A stretch of 64,000 nucleotides of DNA from Idiomarina seosinensis_A (GTDB lineage: Bacteria > Pseudomonadota > Gammaproteobacteria > Enterobacterales > Alteromonadaceae). Positions 52,444 to 61,712 of the stretch are shown here, piece by piece. The stretch lies in the NCBI RefSeq assembly GCF_044797955.1, contig NZ_CP085211.1, positions 1 to 64,000 on the forward strand, read 5' to 3'. The position numbers were made by a program, and so were the translations under genes. The number at the start of each line of letters is the position of its first letter. Within the stretch, counting starts at the first letter, position 1. A model generated the notes under the pieces. It did not search any database. It was not told the DNA's origin and was given only the letters and a program-made list of their open reading frames with translations.

Positions 52444-53544
52444 ATGCGCTTTAAAAAGCTGGTCGGTAACGAATTTAGGAATTTCTCTTCATTTGCGTTG
52501 GACCCGAGTGAAAAAATAAATCTGATTTATGGGCCTAATGGGTCAGGGAAAACCAGTTTATTAGAAGCTATTTATCTGTTTGGTTTTGGGCGTAGTTTCC
52601 GGCCTGGAGGTTATAAGCCATTAATCAAAGAAGGGACTGATAAGTTTACGTTGTTTGCCGAAGTCATGTCGGAAGGAAGTAACAAATCAGCGTCCAGGTT
52701 CGGCTTGAGCCGTCATCTACAGGGTCAGCAACAGTTGCGTATTAATGGCCAAAGCAATGTGCGCTTGGCTGAATTGGCGCGTAATATTCCAGTCCAGCTT
52801 TTTACACCTGAGTCTGTTGAAGTTATTTTGGGTGGGCCGGGCAGTAGACGACAGCTGCTCGATTGGGGAGTGTTCCACGTGGAACATTCATTTTTTTCGT
52901 TGTGGGCAAATTATAGCAAGGTATTAAAACACCGAAACCAGTTGCTAAAGCGCACAAAGGATAAAAAGACGTCGGAAGATCGTTATTGGCGCGAGCAGTT
53001 GAGTTATTACGGCGAGCAAATCACCGAGCTGCGTCAATCCTATGTCCTCGAGCTTACTAAATATCTTCAGGAAATGACCCAATCATTCCTTCCTGATGTT
53101 ACACTAGATGTTTCGTTGCGAGTTGGCTGGGACAGCGCAAAAAGCTTACCAGAAGCTTTAGACAGTGCTTTAGTGACGGATGCGCGTTACGGGCATACAT
53201 CCGTAGGTCCTCACAAAGCCGATCTCGCCGTTAGCGCTGACGGTTCGCCAGCCAAGGAACGCTTATCACGAGGGCAACTAAAAGTTGTTGTGGCGAGCTT
53301 AAAACTGGCACAGGCTGAATTCTATCGGCAAAAAAGAGATGAGAATTGCGTCATTGTGGTTGATGATTTGAGCTCGGAGCTTGATCAGCTCAACCAAGAA
53401 ATTTTTTGTAGATTATTGGAAAATACTGATAATCAAGTCTTTATCACCAGCGTTAATCCTGACGACATACGTGATAAATTTAAACAAGAACCCAAAATGT
53501 TCCACGTGGAACACGGTATCTTACAAAGTCATATTGAGAACTAA
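52444..53544 (+). CDS. recF: Recombination mediator RecF
   Basis: SMC-like ATPase loading RecA at gaps. Walker A is GPNGSGKTSLLEAIY, the signature is RLSRGQLKVV, and Walker B is VIVVDDLSSELD. 366 residues. Unusual feature: two perfect parS palindromes lie inside the gene (52871 and 53498), both read as FHVEH in the RecF frame. It ends 2 bp before gyrB. Confidence 0.95.
   Translation: MRFKKLVGNEFRNFSSFALDPSEKINLIYGPNGSGKTSLLEAIYLFGFGRSFRPGGYKPLIKEGTDKFTLFAEVMSEGSNKSASRFGLSRHLQGQQQLRINGQSNVRLAELARNIPVQLFTPESVEVILGGPGSRRQLLDWGVFHVEHSFFSLWANYSKVLKHRNQLLKRTKDKKTSEDRYWREQLSYYGEQITELRQSYVLELTKYLQEMTQSFLPDVTLDVSLRVGWDSAKSLPEALDSALVTDARYGHTSVGPHKADLAVSADGSPAKERLSRGQLKVVVASLKLAQAEFYRQKRDENCVIVVDDLSSELDQLNQEIFCRLLENTDNQVFITSVNPDDIRDKFKQEPKMFHVEHGILQSHIEN
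52871..52886. promoter_or_regulatory. parS site 1 inside recF
   Basis: tgttccacgtggaaca is a perfect 16-bp palindrome and a full match to the ParB-binding parS consensus. It is read as V-FHVEH in RecF. Confidence 0.93.
53498..53513. promoter_or_regulatory. parS site 2 inside recF
   Basis: A second identical copy of tgttccacgtggaaca, 627 bp after the first, read as M-FHVEH near the RecF C-terminus. ParB, encoded in this window, is the expected ligand. Confidence 0.93.
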
Positions 53545-53546
53545 TT

Positions 53547-55964
53547 ATGGAAGAAAATAACTACGGTTCGTCCAGTATCAAAGTACTAAAAGGGCTAGAC
53601 GCAGTTCGCAAGCGTCCGGGAATGTATATTGGTGACACAGACGATGGAACAGGCTTACACCATATGGTGTTTGAAGTTGTTGATAACTCTATCGATGAAG
53701 CCCTGGCAGGACATTGTTCTGAAATAATGGTCACCATCCACTCGGATGGCTCAGTATCTGTAAAAGATGATGGCCGTGGAATCCCGGTAGATATCCATGA
53801 AGAAGAGGGCGTTTCAGCTGCTCAGGTCATTATGACAGTGCTACACGCCGGTGGTAAATTTGACGACAATTCCTATAAAGTTTCTGGTGGGCTGCACGGT
53901 GTCGGTGTTTCTGTAGTCAATGCATTATCAGAAAAGCTTACACTAACGATTCGTCGACAAGGTAAAGTTTACGAACAAACCTACCACATGGGTGTACCCG
54001 AAAGCGATGTGCAAGCCATCGGAGAAACTGATCAAACAGGAACTGATCTACGTTTCTGGCCCAGCGATGAAGTCTTTACCGGCACGGAATTTCATTATGA
54101 CATTCTGGCTAAACGGTTACGAGAATTGTCCTTTTTGAATTCGGGCGTGGCGATTCGGTTAAGAGACGAGCGCGATGAGCGCGAAGATTTATTTAAATAT
54201 GAAGGTGGTATCGCAGCTTTTGTTCAGTATTTAAATAAGGCCAAGACCTCAATTCACGAACAAACCTTCCACTTTTCAATAGACCGCGAGGATGGAATAT
54301 CCGTCGAAGTCAGTATGCAATGGAACAATTCTTATCAAGAAAATATCTATTGCTACACTAATAATATTCCTCAGCGTGATGGCGGTACTCACTTAGCGGG
54401 ATTCCGCGCCGCCCTGACTCGTACGTTAAACAGCTATATGGAAAAAGAGGGCTTTACTAAAAAAACTAAAACCTCTGCAACTGGTGATGATGCCCGAGAA
54501 GGCTTGACCGCGGTTGTCTCCGTTAAGGTTCCAGATCCTAAGTTCTCATCGCAAACAAAAGAAAAGCTGGTGTCTTCTGAAGTTAAGTCAGCAGTAGAGC
54601 AAACGATGAACGTTCAGCTTGCGGACTTCCTGTTGGAGAATCCTCAGGATGCTCGTGCAATTATCAATAAAATTATTGATGCGGCACGGGCGCGTGAGGC
54701 TGCTAGAAAAGCGCGTGAAATGACGCGCCGAAAAGGGGCGCTCGACATTGCTGGACTACCCGGCAAGCTAGCGGACTGCCAGGAAAAAGACCCTGCGTTA
54801 TCAGAACTTTATATAGTGGAGGGTGACTCGGCAGGGGGTTCTGCTAAACAAGGCCGAAACCGGAAGAACCAGGCAATCCTTCCGCTAAAAGGTAAAATCC
54901 TTAACGTTGAAAAAGCGCGCTTTGATAAAATGCTTTCCTCACAGGAAGTCGGTACATTAATTACCGCAATGGGTTGCGGCATCGGTCGTGATGAATATAA
55001 CCCCGACAAAACCCGTTACCACCGTATTATTATCATGACGGATGCCGACGTTGATGGTTCGCATATCAGAACCTTATTGCTGACCTTTTTTTACCGCCAA
55101 ATGCCGGAAATTATAGAGCGTGGCTACATCTATATTGCACAGCCACCACTTTATAAAGTTAAAAAAGGTAAGCAGGAAACTTACATAAAGGACGAGCCGT
55201 CTCTGATTCGTTACCTCACCAGTGTTGCGCTGGATAAAGCATCACTTCACGTTAACGCTGATGCGCCTGGAATAACAGGCGAGCATTTGGAAAACTTGGT
55301 GAACGGTTACCAGTTAGCACAGGAAACAATTAAACGCTTAAGCCGGCGTATTCCAGAAAAATTCCTGCAACGTCTGTTTTATGCGCCGCGACTGACAGAT
55401 GAGCGACTGAAAGATAAGGAGTACATGGAAGGCTGGGTTAAGAGCCTGAACGACGATTTAACGGAAAGAGAGGTAGACTCTGCCACTTACACCATCTCGT
55501 TAAAAGAAGACACTGAGCGTTCAATGTGGTTACCCACAACAAGCATTCGTCAGCATGGTGTGGATACTGAGTACCCAATGAGCTATGAGTTCTTAATGTC
55601 TAAGGATTATGAGCAAATAGTTACTGTAGGTGATCAGATAGCTAACTTGGTTGAAGAGGGTGGTTATGTAGTCCGGGGTGAGAAGAAGCACTCGATTGAC
55701 CATTTTGTTGACGCCGTTGAGTGGTTAATTGGTGAGTCTAAACGGGGCTTGTATGTGCAACGCTACAAAGGGCTTGGCGAAATGAATCCTGAACAGTTGT
55801 GGGAAACCACAATGGATCCGGAAACCCGGCGCATGTTGCAGGTTACTATTGATGATGCCATTGGTGCTGATCAACTGTTTACGACCCTTATGGGCGACGA
55901 AGTTGAGCCCCGTCGGGTGTTCATTGAGTCCAATGCGTTAAAAGTTGCTAACCTCGACGTTTAG
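53547..55964 (+). CDS. gyrB: DNA gyrase subunit B
   Basis: ATPase subunit of gyrase, 805 residues. GHKL site: EVVDNSIDEALAGHC and GRGIPVDIHEE; TOPRIM: LYIVEGDSAGGSAKQGRNRK and DADVDGSHIRTL. The extra gammaproteobacterial insert in the C-terminal part is kept (length as E. coli, 804). Ends in NLDV with a terminator 20 bp on. Confidence 0.97.
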   Translation: MEENNYGSSSIKVLKGLDAVRKRPGMYIGDTDDGTGLHHMVFEVVDNSIDEALAGHCSEIMVTIHSDGSVSVKDDGRGIPVDIHEEEGVSAAQVIMTVLHAGGKFDDNSYKVSGGLHGVGVSVVNALSEKLTLTIRRQGKVYEQTYHMGVPESDVQAIGETDQTGTDLRFWPSDEVFTGTEFHYDILAKRLRELSFLNSGVAIRLRDERDEREDLFKYEGGIAAFVQYLNKAKTSIHEQTFHFSIDREDGISVEVSMQWNNSYQENIYCYTNNIPQRDGGTHLAGFRAALTRTLNSYMEKEGFTKKTKTSATGDDAREGLTAVVSVKVPDPKFSSQTKEKLVSSEVKSAVEQTMNVQLADFLLENPQDARAIINKIIDAARAREAARKAREMTRRKGALDIAGLPGKLADCQEKDPALSELYIVEGDSAGGSAKQGRNRKNQAILPLKGKILNVEKARFDKMLSSQEVGTLITAMGCGIGRDEYNPDKTRYHRIIIMTDADVDGSHIRTLLLTFFYRQMPEIIERGYIYIAQPPLYKVKKGKQETYIKDEPSLIRYLTSVALDKASLHVNADAPGITGEHLENLVNGYQLAQETIKRLSRRIPEKFLQRLFYAPRLTDERLKDKEYMEGWVKSLNDDLTEREVDSATYTISLKEDTERSMWLPTTSIRQHGVDTEYPMSYEFLMSKDYEQIVTVGDQIANLVEEGGYVVRGEKKHSIDHFVDAVEWLIGESKRGLYVQRYKGLGEMNPEQLWETTMDPETRRMLQVTIDDAIGADQLFTTLMGDEVEPRRVFIESNALKVANLDV

Positions 55965-55984
55965 TTCAAAACTCAAACACAAAC

Positions 55985-56024
55985 AAAAAAGGCCTCGCTT
56001 CAGTTTGCAGCGAGGCCTTTTTAT
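55985..56024. terminator. Bidirectional intrinsic terminator between gyrB and glyS
   Basis: GGCCTCGCT (55991-55999) and AGCGAGGCC (56009-56017) pair, with A run before and T run after. It can stop gyrB and the convergent glyS. Confidence 0.9.
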
Positions 56025-56041
56025 TTCTCTTTGTTTTTACA

Positions 56042-58108
56042 TTACTGTAATAGCGAAATATCGGCAACGTTAAGAAACATTTGCCGAAGCCGATGGAGCA
56101 GGTTTAGCCGATTTTCTTTAATTTTTGCATCCTCGGCGTTAACCATGACATGATCGAAAAAGGCGTCAATATCGTCTTTTAACGATGCCATACGAGTTAA
56201 TGCGCCAGTGTAGTTGCCAACAGCCAGTTCAGGCTCGCAGCTCTTTTCAACTTCTCCTATTTTTGCAGCCAATGTCTGTTCTTGAGGCTCACAAAGCAAG
56301 TCGTGGTTAATGGTGCCAGTAAGGCTCAACTCTGACTTGGATACAAGATTGCTAACGCGCTTATTAGCAGCGGTAAGACTTTCTGCTGCCTCTAGCCCTT
56401 TGAACGACGAGACAGCCTGAATCCGGGCATCAAAATCTGCAGGCCGGGAGGGCGCTCGCGCGCTAACGGCTTTAATAACGTCAACGGCTACGCCTTGCTC
56501 TTGATACCAAGGGCGGAAGCGACTCATGATGAAGTTAAATACGTCATCTTGCACGGTTTGGTTACTTAAGCGCGGCCCAAACTGCTCCCGGGCACTGGTA
56601 ATTAATGTATGCAAATCCAGATTTAACTGCTTTTCTACTACAATCCGAATTAAGCCAAGGGCTGCGCGACGAAGGGCAAAAGGGTCTCTATCGCCCTTTG
56701 GAGTTTGGCCAATGCCAAAAATTCCTACCAGGGTATCCAGTTTATCGGCCAGAGCAACCGCGCAGGCAACATCAGAATCTGGCAGCTTATCGCCTGAGAA
56801 CCGGGGCCAATAATGTTGCTCGATAGCATTAGCCACTGTCTCACTCTCGCCGTCATTTAGTGCATAATGCTTACCCATGACACCCTGAGTTTCGGGAAAC
56901 TCCAGCACCATCTCCGAGACCAAGTCGGCCTTTGACAAAAGACCTGCACGCTTAGCGTCCTCTTCACTAGTCTGAAGCTGATTTGCAATAACGGCCGCTA
57001 ATAACGAAATACGTTCCGCTTTATCCTTTACCGAACCCAGCTGCTTCTGAAAGAGTACGTTATCAAGGCTGTCGAGACGGGTTTCTAAGGACAGCTTTTT
57101 ATCTGTTTCAAAGAAAAACTGGGCATCAGCAAGCCTTGGTCGAACGACCTTTTCATTGCCGGCAATGATTTGAGCCGGATCTTTGCTTTCAATATTGGTA
57201 ATAAAAATAAAGCTAGGCAATAACTCCCCCTGTTGGTTTTCAACAGGGAAGTAACGCTGGTCGTCTTTCATCGTGACGATTAACGGCTCTTTGGGTACGG
57301 TTAAAAAGCTTTTATCAAACTCGGCCTGCAAAGCTATGGGCCATTCCACCAGCGCTGATACTTCCTCGAAAAGTTCAGGGTCGGGTTGGACCTGACCATT
57401 CAGCTCGTCAGCCAGCGTGTTAACAGCGTTTTCGATGGTTGTTTTACGCTGCTCCTGGTCGGCCACCACGTAGTGTTGCCTTAACAGGGCTTCATAGTCG
57501 TCCGCTTTTTCCAGCTGAAACCCTTTGGGCGAATGGAATCGGTGGCCTTTAATGTGGCGAGAGCTGGGTGTATCCATGATCTCAGCATCGATTAACCTGG
57601 TGCCGTATATCAGCGTAAGGGTATGAACCGGTCGAATAAACTCTGCTTCGGATTCCCCCCAACGCATAGGACGTGGAATAGGTAATTGCTTTAATGATGA
57701 GGCTACAATGTCCGGCAGCAGACTATCAAGCTGCTGGCCCTTAACTTCAGCTTTATGCAATAACCAGGCGCCTTTATCGGTAGTCAGGCGTTCGGCTTGC
57801 TCAACGTCAATACCATTCGATTTAGCCCATCCAATTGCGGCCTTAGTTGGTTCGCCCTGATCATTAAAGGCAACCTCAATGGAAGGGCCTCGTTTTTCTA
57901 CGACTTTGTCTTGTTGCTGCTCCTGCAGCTGCATAACCAGCACGGCTAAACGTCTGGGAGTGGCAAATATTTTAATCGACTGAAAGTCGAGCTCCGCTTG
58001 CTTCAAACCTTGGCTGATACCGTCGGCAAAGCTTTCGCTTAGTGCTTTTAGCGATTTAGGAGGTAACTCCTCGGTGCCGATTTCAATTAGCAGATTGTCC
58101 TTTTTCAC
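56042..58108 (-). CDS. glyS: Glycyl-tRNA synthetase beta subunit
   Basis: tRNA-recognition subunit of the heterotetrameric GlyRS, 688 residues (E. coli 689). N-terminus LLIEIGTEELPPKSLKALS is canonical. It follows glyQ by 3 bp. Confidence 0.96.
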   Translation of the reverse strand: MKKDNLLIEIGTEELPPKSLKALSESFADGISQGLKQAELDFQSIKIFATPRRLAVLVMQLQEQQQDKVVEKRGPSIEVAFNDQGEPTKAAIGWAKSNGIDVEQAERLTTDKGAWLLHKAEVKGQQLDSLLPDIVASSLKQLPIPRPMRWGESEAEFIRPVHTLTLIYGTRLIDAEIMDTPSSRHIKGHRFHSPKGFQLEKADDYEALLRQHYVVADQEQRKTTIENAVNTLADELNGQVQPDPELFEEVSALVEWPIALQAEFDKSFLTVPKEPLIVTMKDDQRYFPVENQQGELLPSFIFITNIESKDPAQIIAGNEKVVRPRLADAQFFFETDKKLSLETRLDSLDNVLFQKQLGSVKDKAERISLLAAVIANQLQTSEEDAKRAGLLSKADLVSEMVLEFPETQGVMGKHYALNDGESETVANAIEQHYWPRFSGDKLPDSDVACAVALADKLDTLVGIFGIGQTPKGDRDPFALRRAALGLIRIVVEKQLNLDLHTLITSAREQFGPRLSNQTVQDDVFNFIMSRFRPWYQEQGVAVDVIKAVSARAPSRPADFDARIQAVSSFKGLEAAESLTAANKRVSNLVSKSELSLTGTINHDLLCEPQEQTLAAKIGEVEKSCEPELAVGNYTGALTRMASLKDDIDAFFDHVMVNAEDAKIKENRLNLLHRLRQMFLNVADISLLQ

Positions 58109-58111
58109 GGC

Positions 58112-59026
58112 CTAAACTCCTTTTGACTGCGGTAAACAAAGTGGAAAGCCAAGGGACTCCCGAGCTTGGTAATAAACTTCGGCGCAGGCTTTAGCCATGG
58201 TGCGGACTCGTAAAATGTAACGTTGTCGTTCCGTAACCGATATAGCATGGCGGGCGTCAAGCAGATTAAACGCATGTGAGGCACGCATAACTTGTTCGTA
58301 AGCCGGTAGTGCCAGTTCCTGTTCGATCAGCAGCTGACATTCGCGCTCACAGTCTTCAAAGCGGCGAAATAGGACATCAACATTGGCGTGTTTGAAGTTA
58401 TAGGTAGATTGTTCAACCTCATTCTGATGGAAAACATCACGATAGAAAATTTTCCCCCGGGGTCCGTCGGTCCAGACCAGATCGTAAATACTATCAACGC
58501 CCTGAATGTACATCGCTAAGCGCTCTAAACCATAGGTGATTTCACCGGCGACTGGTTTACACTCAAGGCCGCCGACTTGCTGGAAATAAGTAAACTGCGT
58601 CACTTCCATGCCGTTTAACCAAACTTCCCAACCGAGACCCCAGGCTCCCAGGGTTGGCGACTCCCAGTTATCTTCGACAAAGCGAATGTCGTGAGTCAGA
58701 GTGTCAAAACCAAGCATTTCCAGCGAGCCCAGATAAAGTTCCTGCAGATCTTTAGGAGATGGCTTCATCATGACCTGAAACTGATAATAATGCTGTAAGC
58801 GATTAGGGTTTTCCCCATAGCGCCCGTCAGTAGGGCGGCGACAGGGTTGAACATAGGCAAAGCTCGACGGCTCGGGACCAATCGAGCGCAGAAAAGTCAT
58901 GGGGTGAAAGGTTCCCGCACCCACTTCCATATCAAGCGGCTGTATTATTGCACAACCTTGCTGAGCCCAATAATCCTGCAGCGCAAGGATCAGCCCCTGA
59001 AAGGTTTTGACATCGTAGTTGGACAT
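58112..59026 (-). CDS. glyQ: Glycyl-tRNA synthetase alpha subunit
   Basis: Class II catalytic subunit, 304 residues (E. coli 303). The segment QGCAIIQPLDMEVGAGTFHP opens the catalytic core; the EMTQFTYFQQVGG region, here VTQFTYFQQVGG, is conserved. The bacterial alpha2beta2 type is confirmed by adjacent glyS. Confidence 0.97.
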   Translation of the reverse strand: MSNYDVKTFQGLILALQDYWAQQGCAIIQPLDMEVGAGTFHPMTFLRSIGPEPSSFAYVQPCRRPTDGRYGENPNRLQHYYQFQVMMKPSPKDLQELYLGSLEMLGFDTLTHDIRFVEDNWESPTLGAWGLGWEVWLNGMEVTQFTYFQQVGGLECKPVAGEITYGLERLAMYIQGVDSIYDLVWTDGPRGKIFYRDVFHQNEVEQSTYNFKHANVDVLFRRFEDCERECQLLIEQELALPAYEQVMRASHAFNLLDARHAISVTERQRYILRVRTMAKACAEVYYQARESLGFPLCLPQSKGV

Positions 59027-59119
59027 AAAATTTCTCTTAAACCGTTATGGTTGTTGACCAATGACTGATAAGTATGCATAGATTATACCCTCAGACAGGG
59101 TTAGGTTATAGGGGCGTTA

Positions 59120-59725
59120 ATGACAAATCCGGCAACAAAGCGTTGTCCGTGGTGTGAGCAAGCTGATGACTATCGGGCTTACCATGACGAGCAGTGGGGC
59201 AGGCCGGTTGCTGATCCTGTCGAACTGTTTGCAAAGTTATGCCTTGACGGCCAGCAGGCCGGACTCAGTTGGCTGACTATTCTGCGAAAGCAAACGGCTT
59301 ATGAGCAAGCGTTTTATCATTTTGATCCCGCTAAAATTCAGGCGATGCCCAGCTCTGAGCGTGCTAATCTTTATGATAATCCGGGCATTATTCGTAACCG
59401 TAAGAAAATCGATGCGATTTTTGCTAATGCCAGCGCTTATCTGGCGATGCAGGATAGAGGATTAGAGTTCAGTCATTGGTTGTGGCAGTTCGTCGGCGGC
59501 AGGCCGGTTATTAATGCTTATCAGGCTATGGCAGACGTGCCAACTGAAAACGCGGCCTCCCGGGCTATGGCAAAGGCGTTGAAACAACAAGGATTTAAGT
59601 TTGTTGGGCCGACGATATGTTATGCTTTTATGCAGGCTGTCGGTATGATGAATGACCACCTAGTTGACTGCCATTGTTACATGTCAGTTTGCCAGCAAAT
59701 GCGGCAATTTTCTTTAACAGGCTAA
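59120..59725 (+). CDS. tag: DNA-3-methyladenine glycosylase I (Tag)
   Basis: Removes 3-methyladenine from alkylated DNA. N-terminal CPWCEQADDYRAYHDEQWG and C-terminal DHLVDCHCY supply the zinc site cysteines and histidine; GLSWLTILRKQ is typical. 201 residues. Divergent from glyQ and followed within 10 bp by the GNAT gene. Confidence 0.93.
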   Translation: MTNPATKRCPWCEQADDYRAYHDEQWGRPVADPVELFAKLCLDGQQAGLSWLTILRKQTAYEQAFYHFDPAKIQAMPSSERANLYDNPGIIRNRKKIDAIFANASAYLAMQDRGLEFSHWLWQFVGGRPVINAYQAMADVPTENAASRAMAKALKQQGFKFVGPTICYAFMQAVGMMNDHLVDCHCYMSVCQQMRQFSLTG

Positions 59726-59735
59726 TGGATACATA

Positions 59736-60212
59736 ATGATAGAAATTACTTTAGCAGATTACTCAAATCCGGCTCATGCGCAAGCTGTTATTTTGATGCT
59801 TGATGCCTATGCACAGGACCCCATGGGCGGCGGTGAGGGTATCAGTGAAGACACAAAAGAAAATTTGATTAAAGAGATGGACAAGCGTGAGCATGTATTT
59901 TCGCTGCTGGCCTTTGATGGAGACGTGCCGGTAGGCATCGCAAATTGCGTAGAAGGATTCTCTACCTTTGCGGCTAAACCTTTAATGAATATTCATGATA
60001 TCGCTGTTGTACCCGACTATCGTGGTAAGGGCGTGGCGCAGAAATTACTTGAGGAAGTAAAAACTCTGGCTGAATTTCGCGGTTGCGTAAAACTAACGCT
60101 GGAAGTACTTGATAAAAATGACCGCGCTAAAGTTGCCTACGAAAAGTTTGGCTTTAAACCTTACGAGCTTGGTGATGTCGGGCAGGCCGAGTTTTGGGAA
60201 ATGTATCTATAA
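59736..60212 (+). CDS. GNAT family N-acetyltransferase
   Basis: Protein of 158 residues with the acetyl-CoA pyrophosphate loop RGKGVAQKLL (about residue 94) after IHDIAVVPDY, and AKVAYEKFGFKP near the end. Target unknown. Co-transcribed with tag; a terminator follows. Confidence 0.85.
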   Translation: MIEITLADYSNPAHAQAVILMLDAYAQDPMGGGEGISEDTKENLIKEMDKREHVFSLLAFDGDVPVGIANCVEGFSTFAAKPLMNIHDIAVVPDYRGKGVAQKLLEEVKTLAEFRGCVKLTLEVLDKNDRAKVAYEKFGFKPYELGDVGQAEFWEMYL

Positions 60213-60215
60213 AAG

Positions 60216-60242
60216 AACATGCGCCCCGGGCGCATGTTTTTA
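60216..60242. terminator. Bidirectional terminator between the GNAT gene and tusA
   Basis: AACATGCGCC pairs with GGCGCATGTT around a 3-base loop, with T run after. It overlaps the tusA stop codon on the - strand. Confidence 0.8.
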
Positions 60243-60470
60243 GTGCTTTTTTTCAATCCAGTAACGATAGGGCACCTGATCTGTTTGCTGTTCAAGCAAC
60301 TGGTGGTCCATGAACTCACAAAAACCGGGTATATCGCGCACGGTTGCCGGGTCATCAGCAATAACCATTAGCACGTCCCCAACGGACATCTTGCGAATAG
60401 CAGCCCTGACCAGCATCACCGGCTCCGGGCAACGAAGACCCAAAGTATCAAGTTCTTTATCTGCAGTCAT
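60240..60470 (-). CDS. tusA: Sulfur carrier protein TusA
   Basis: Small (76 residues) persulfide carrier for 2-thiouridine and other sulfur transfer. LDTLGLRCPEPVMLVR contains the single catalytic Cys in the CPxP motif. Follows fadA on the same strand with a hairpin between. Confidence 0.9.
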   Translation of the reverse strand: MTADKELDTLGLRCPEPVMLVRAAIRKMSVGDVLMVIADDPATVRDIPGFCEFMDHQLLEQQTDQVPYRYWIEKKH

Positions 60471-60491
60471 AAGTTACTCGTTGGCATCAAG

Positions 60492-60519
60492 AAAGAGCAG
60501 GGGCTTATTCCTGCTCTTT
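60492..60519 (-). terminator. Hairpin after fadA
   Basis: AAAGAGCAGG and CCTGCTCTTT are perfect 10-bp arms around an 8-base loop, 12 bp beyond the fadA stop. The T run is broken, so termination may be partial and tusA may be read from fadA. Confidence 0.6.
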
Positions 60520-60530
60520 CTTAATTTGTG

Positions 60531-61694
60531 TCAGACGCGTTCGAAGACTGTCGCAATACCCTGACCTAAACCAATACACATGGTAGCAAGACCCAGCTTA
60601 GCGTCTTTTTCTTCCATCAAGTGTATCAGGGTGGTTGAGATGCGGGCGCCCGAGCAACCCAGCGGATGGCCTAGAGCAATAGCGCCACCGTTCAGATTAA
60701 CCTTTTCGTCCATTTTATCGAACAGCTTAAGACCTTTAAGCACTGGTAAAGATTGCGCAGCAAATGCCTCATTAAGCTCCACCAGGTCGATATCATCAAT
60801 GCTAACGCCGGCACGCTTTAAAGCCTTCTCTGTTGCCGGTACCGGGCCATAGCCCATAATAGATGGATCACAGCCGGCAACAGCCATCGAGCGAATTTTA
60901 ACGCGTGGAGTTAAGCCCAGTTGCTGAGCTTTTTCAGCCGACATAACCAGCATTGCGGCGGCGCCGTCAGACAGCGCCGAAGAGGTACCTGCGGTAACCG
61001 TGCCGTTAGCCGGGTCAAATACCGGCCGTAACTGCGCCAGCCCTTCAGCGGTCGTTTCCGGCCGTATAACTTCATCGGCAGTCACTCGAACAAGTTCGCC
61101 GTTGTCGTTATGCCCATTAATTGGGTAGATTTCCTTGGCGAAACGGCCTTCTACCGTAGCTTCATGAGCTCTTTGATGAGAACGGGCTCCAAAAGCGTCT
61201 TGCTGCTCGCGGCTAATACCAAATTTACGCGCCAGTAATTCGGCCGTCATGCCCATACTACCGGCGGCTTTAGCAACACTTTTGTTCATGCCCGGATGAA
61301 AGTCAATGCCGTGATCCATAGGAACATGGCCCATATGCTCAACGCCTCCGGCCATAAAAATATCACCGTCGCCGTGCATGATGGCACGCGAAGCATCATG
61401 TAGCGCCTGCATCGATGAGCCACATAGGCGGTTCACTGTAACGCCGGCTACTGTGTGTGGAATACCGGCAATAAGAGCTGAGTTACGGGCAATGTTAAAC
61501 CCTTGTTCTAAGGTTTGCTGAACACAGCCCCAATAAATGTCTTCCAGCTCTCCGGCATCGACTTGAGGATTACGTTTTAGTAATCCTTTCATTAATTCGG
61601 CTGAGATATCTTCTGCCCGCACATTACGGAACACGCCGTTTTTTGACCGTCCCATGGGCGACCGAATGCAATCAACAATGACTACGTCTTTCAT
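60531..61694 (-). CDS. fadA: 3-ketoacyl-CoA thiolase FadA
   Basis: Final thiolytic step of fatty acid beta-oxidation. The nucleophile cysteine is in VNRLCGSSMQALHDA, and GGAIALGHPLGCSGAR plus the C-terminal MCIGLGQGIA carry the other active-site residues. 387 residues, equal to E. coli. 18 bp after fadB. Confidence 0.96.
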   Translation of the reverse strand: MKDVVIVDCIRSPMGRSKNGVFRNVRAEDISAELMKGLLKRNPQVDAGELEDIYWGCVQQTLEQGFNIARNSALIAGIPHTVAGVTVNRLCGSSMQALHDASRAIMHGDGDIFMAGGVEHMGHVPMDHGIDFHPGMNKSVAKAAGSMGMTAELLARKFGISREQQDAFGARSHQRAHEATVEGRFAKEIYPINGHNDNGELVRVTADEVIRPETTAEGLAQLRPVFDPANGTVTAGTSSALSDGAAAMLVMSAEKAQQLGLTPRVKIRSMAVAGCDPSIMGYGPVPATEKALKRAGVSIDDIDLVELNEAFAAQSLPVLKGLKLFDKMDEKVNLNGGAIALGHPLGCSGARISTTLIHLMEEKDAKLGLATMCIGLGQGIATVFERV

Positions 61695-61712
61695 AAAAAT
61701 TCTCCTATGCCC

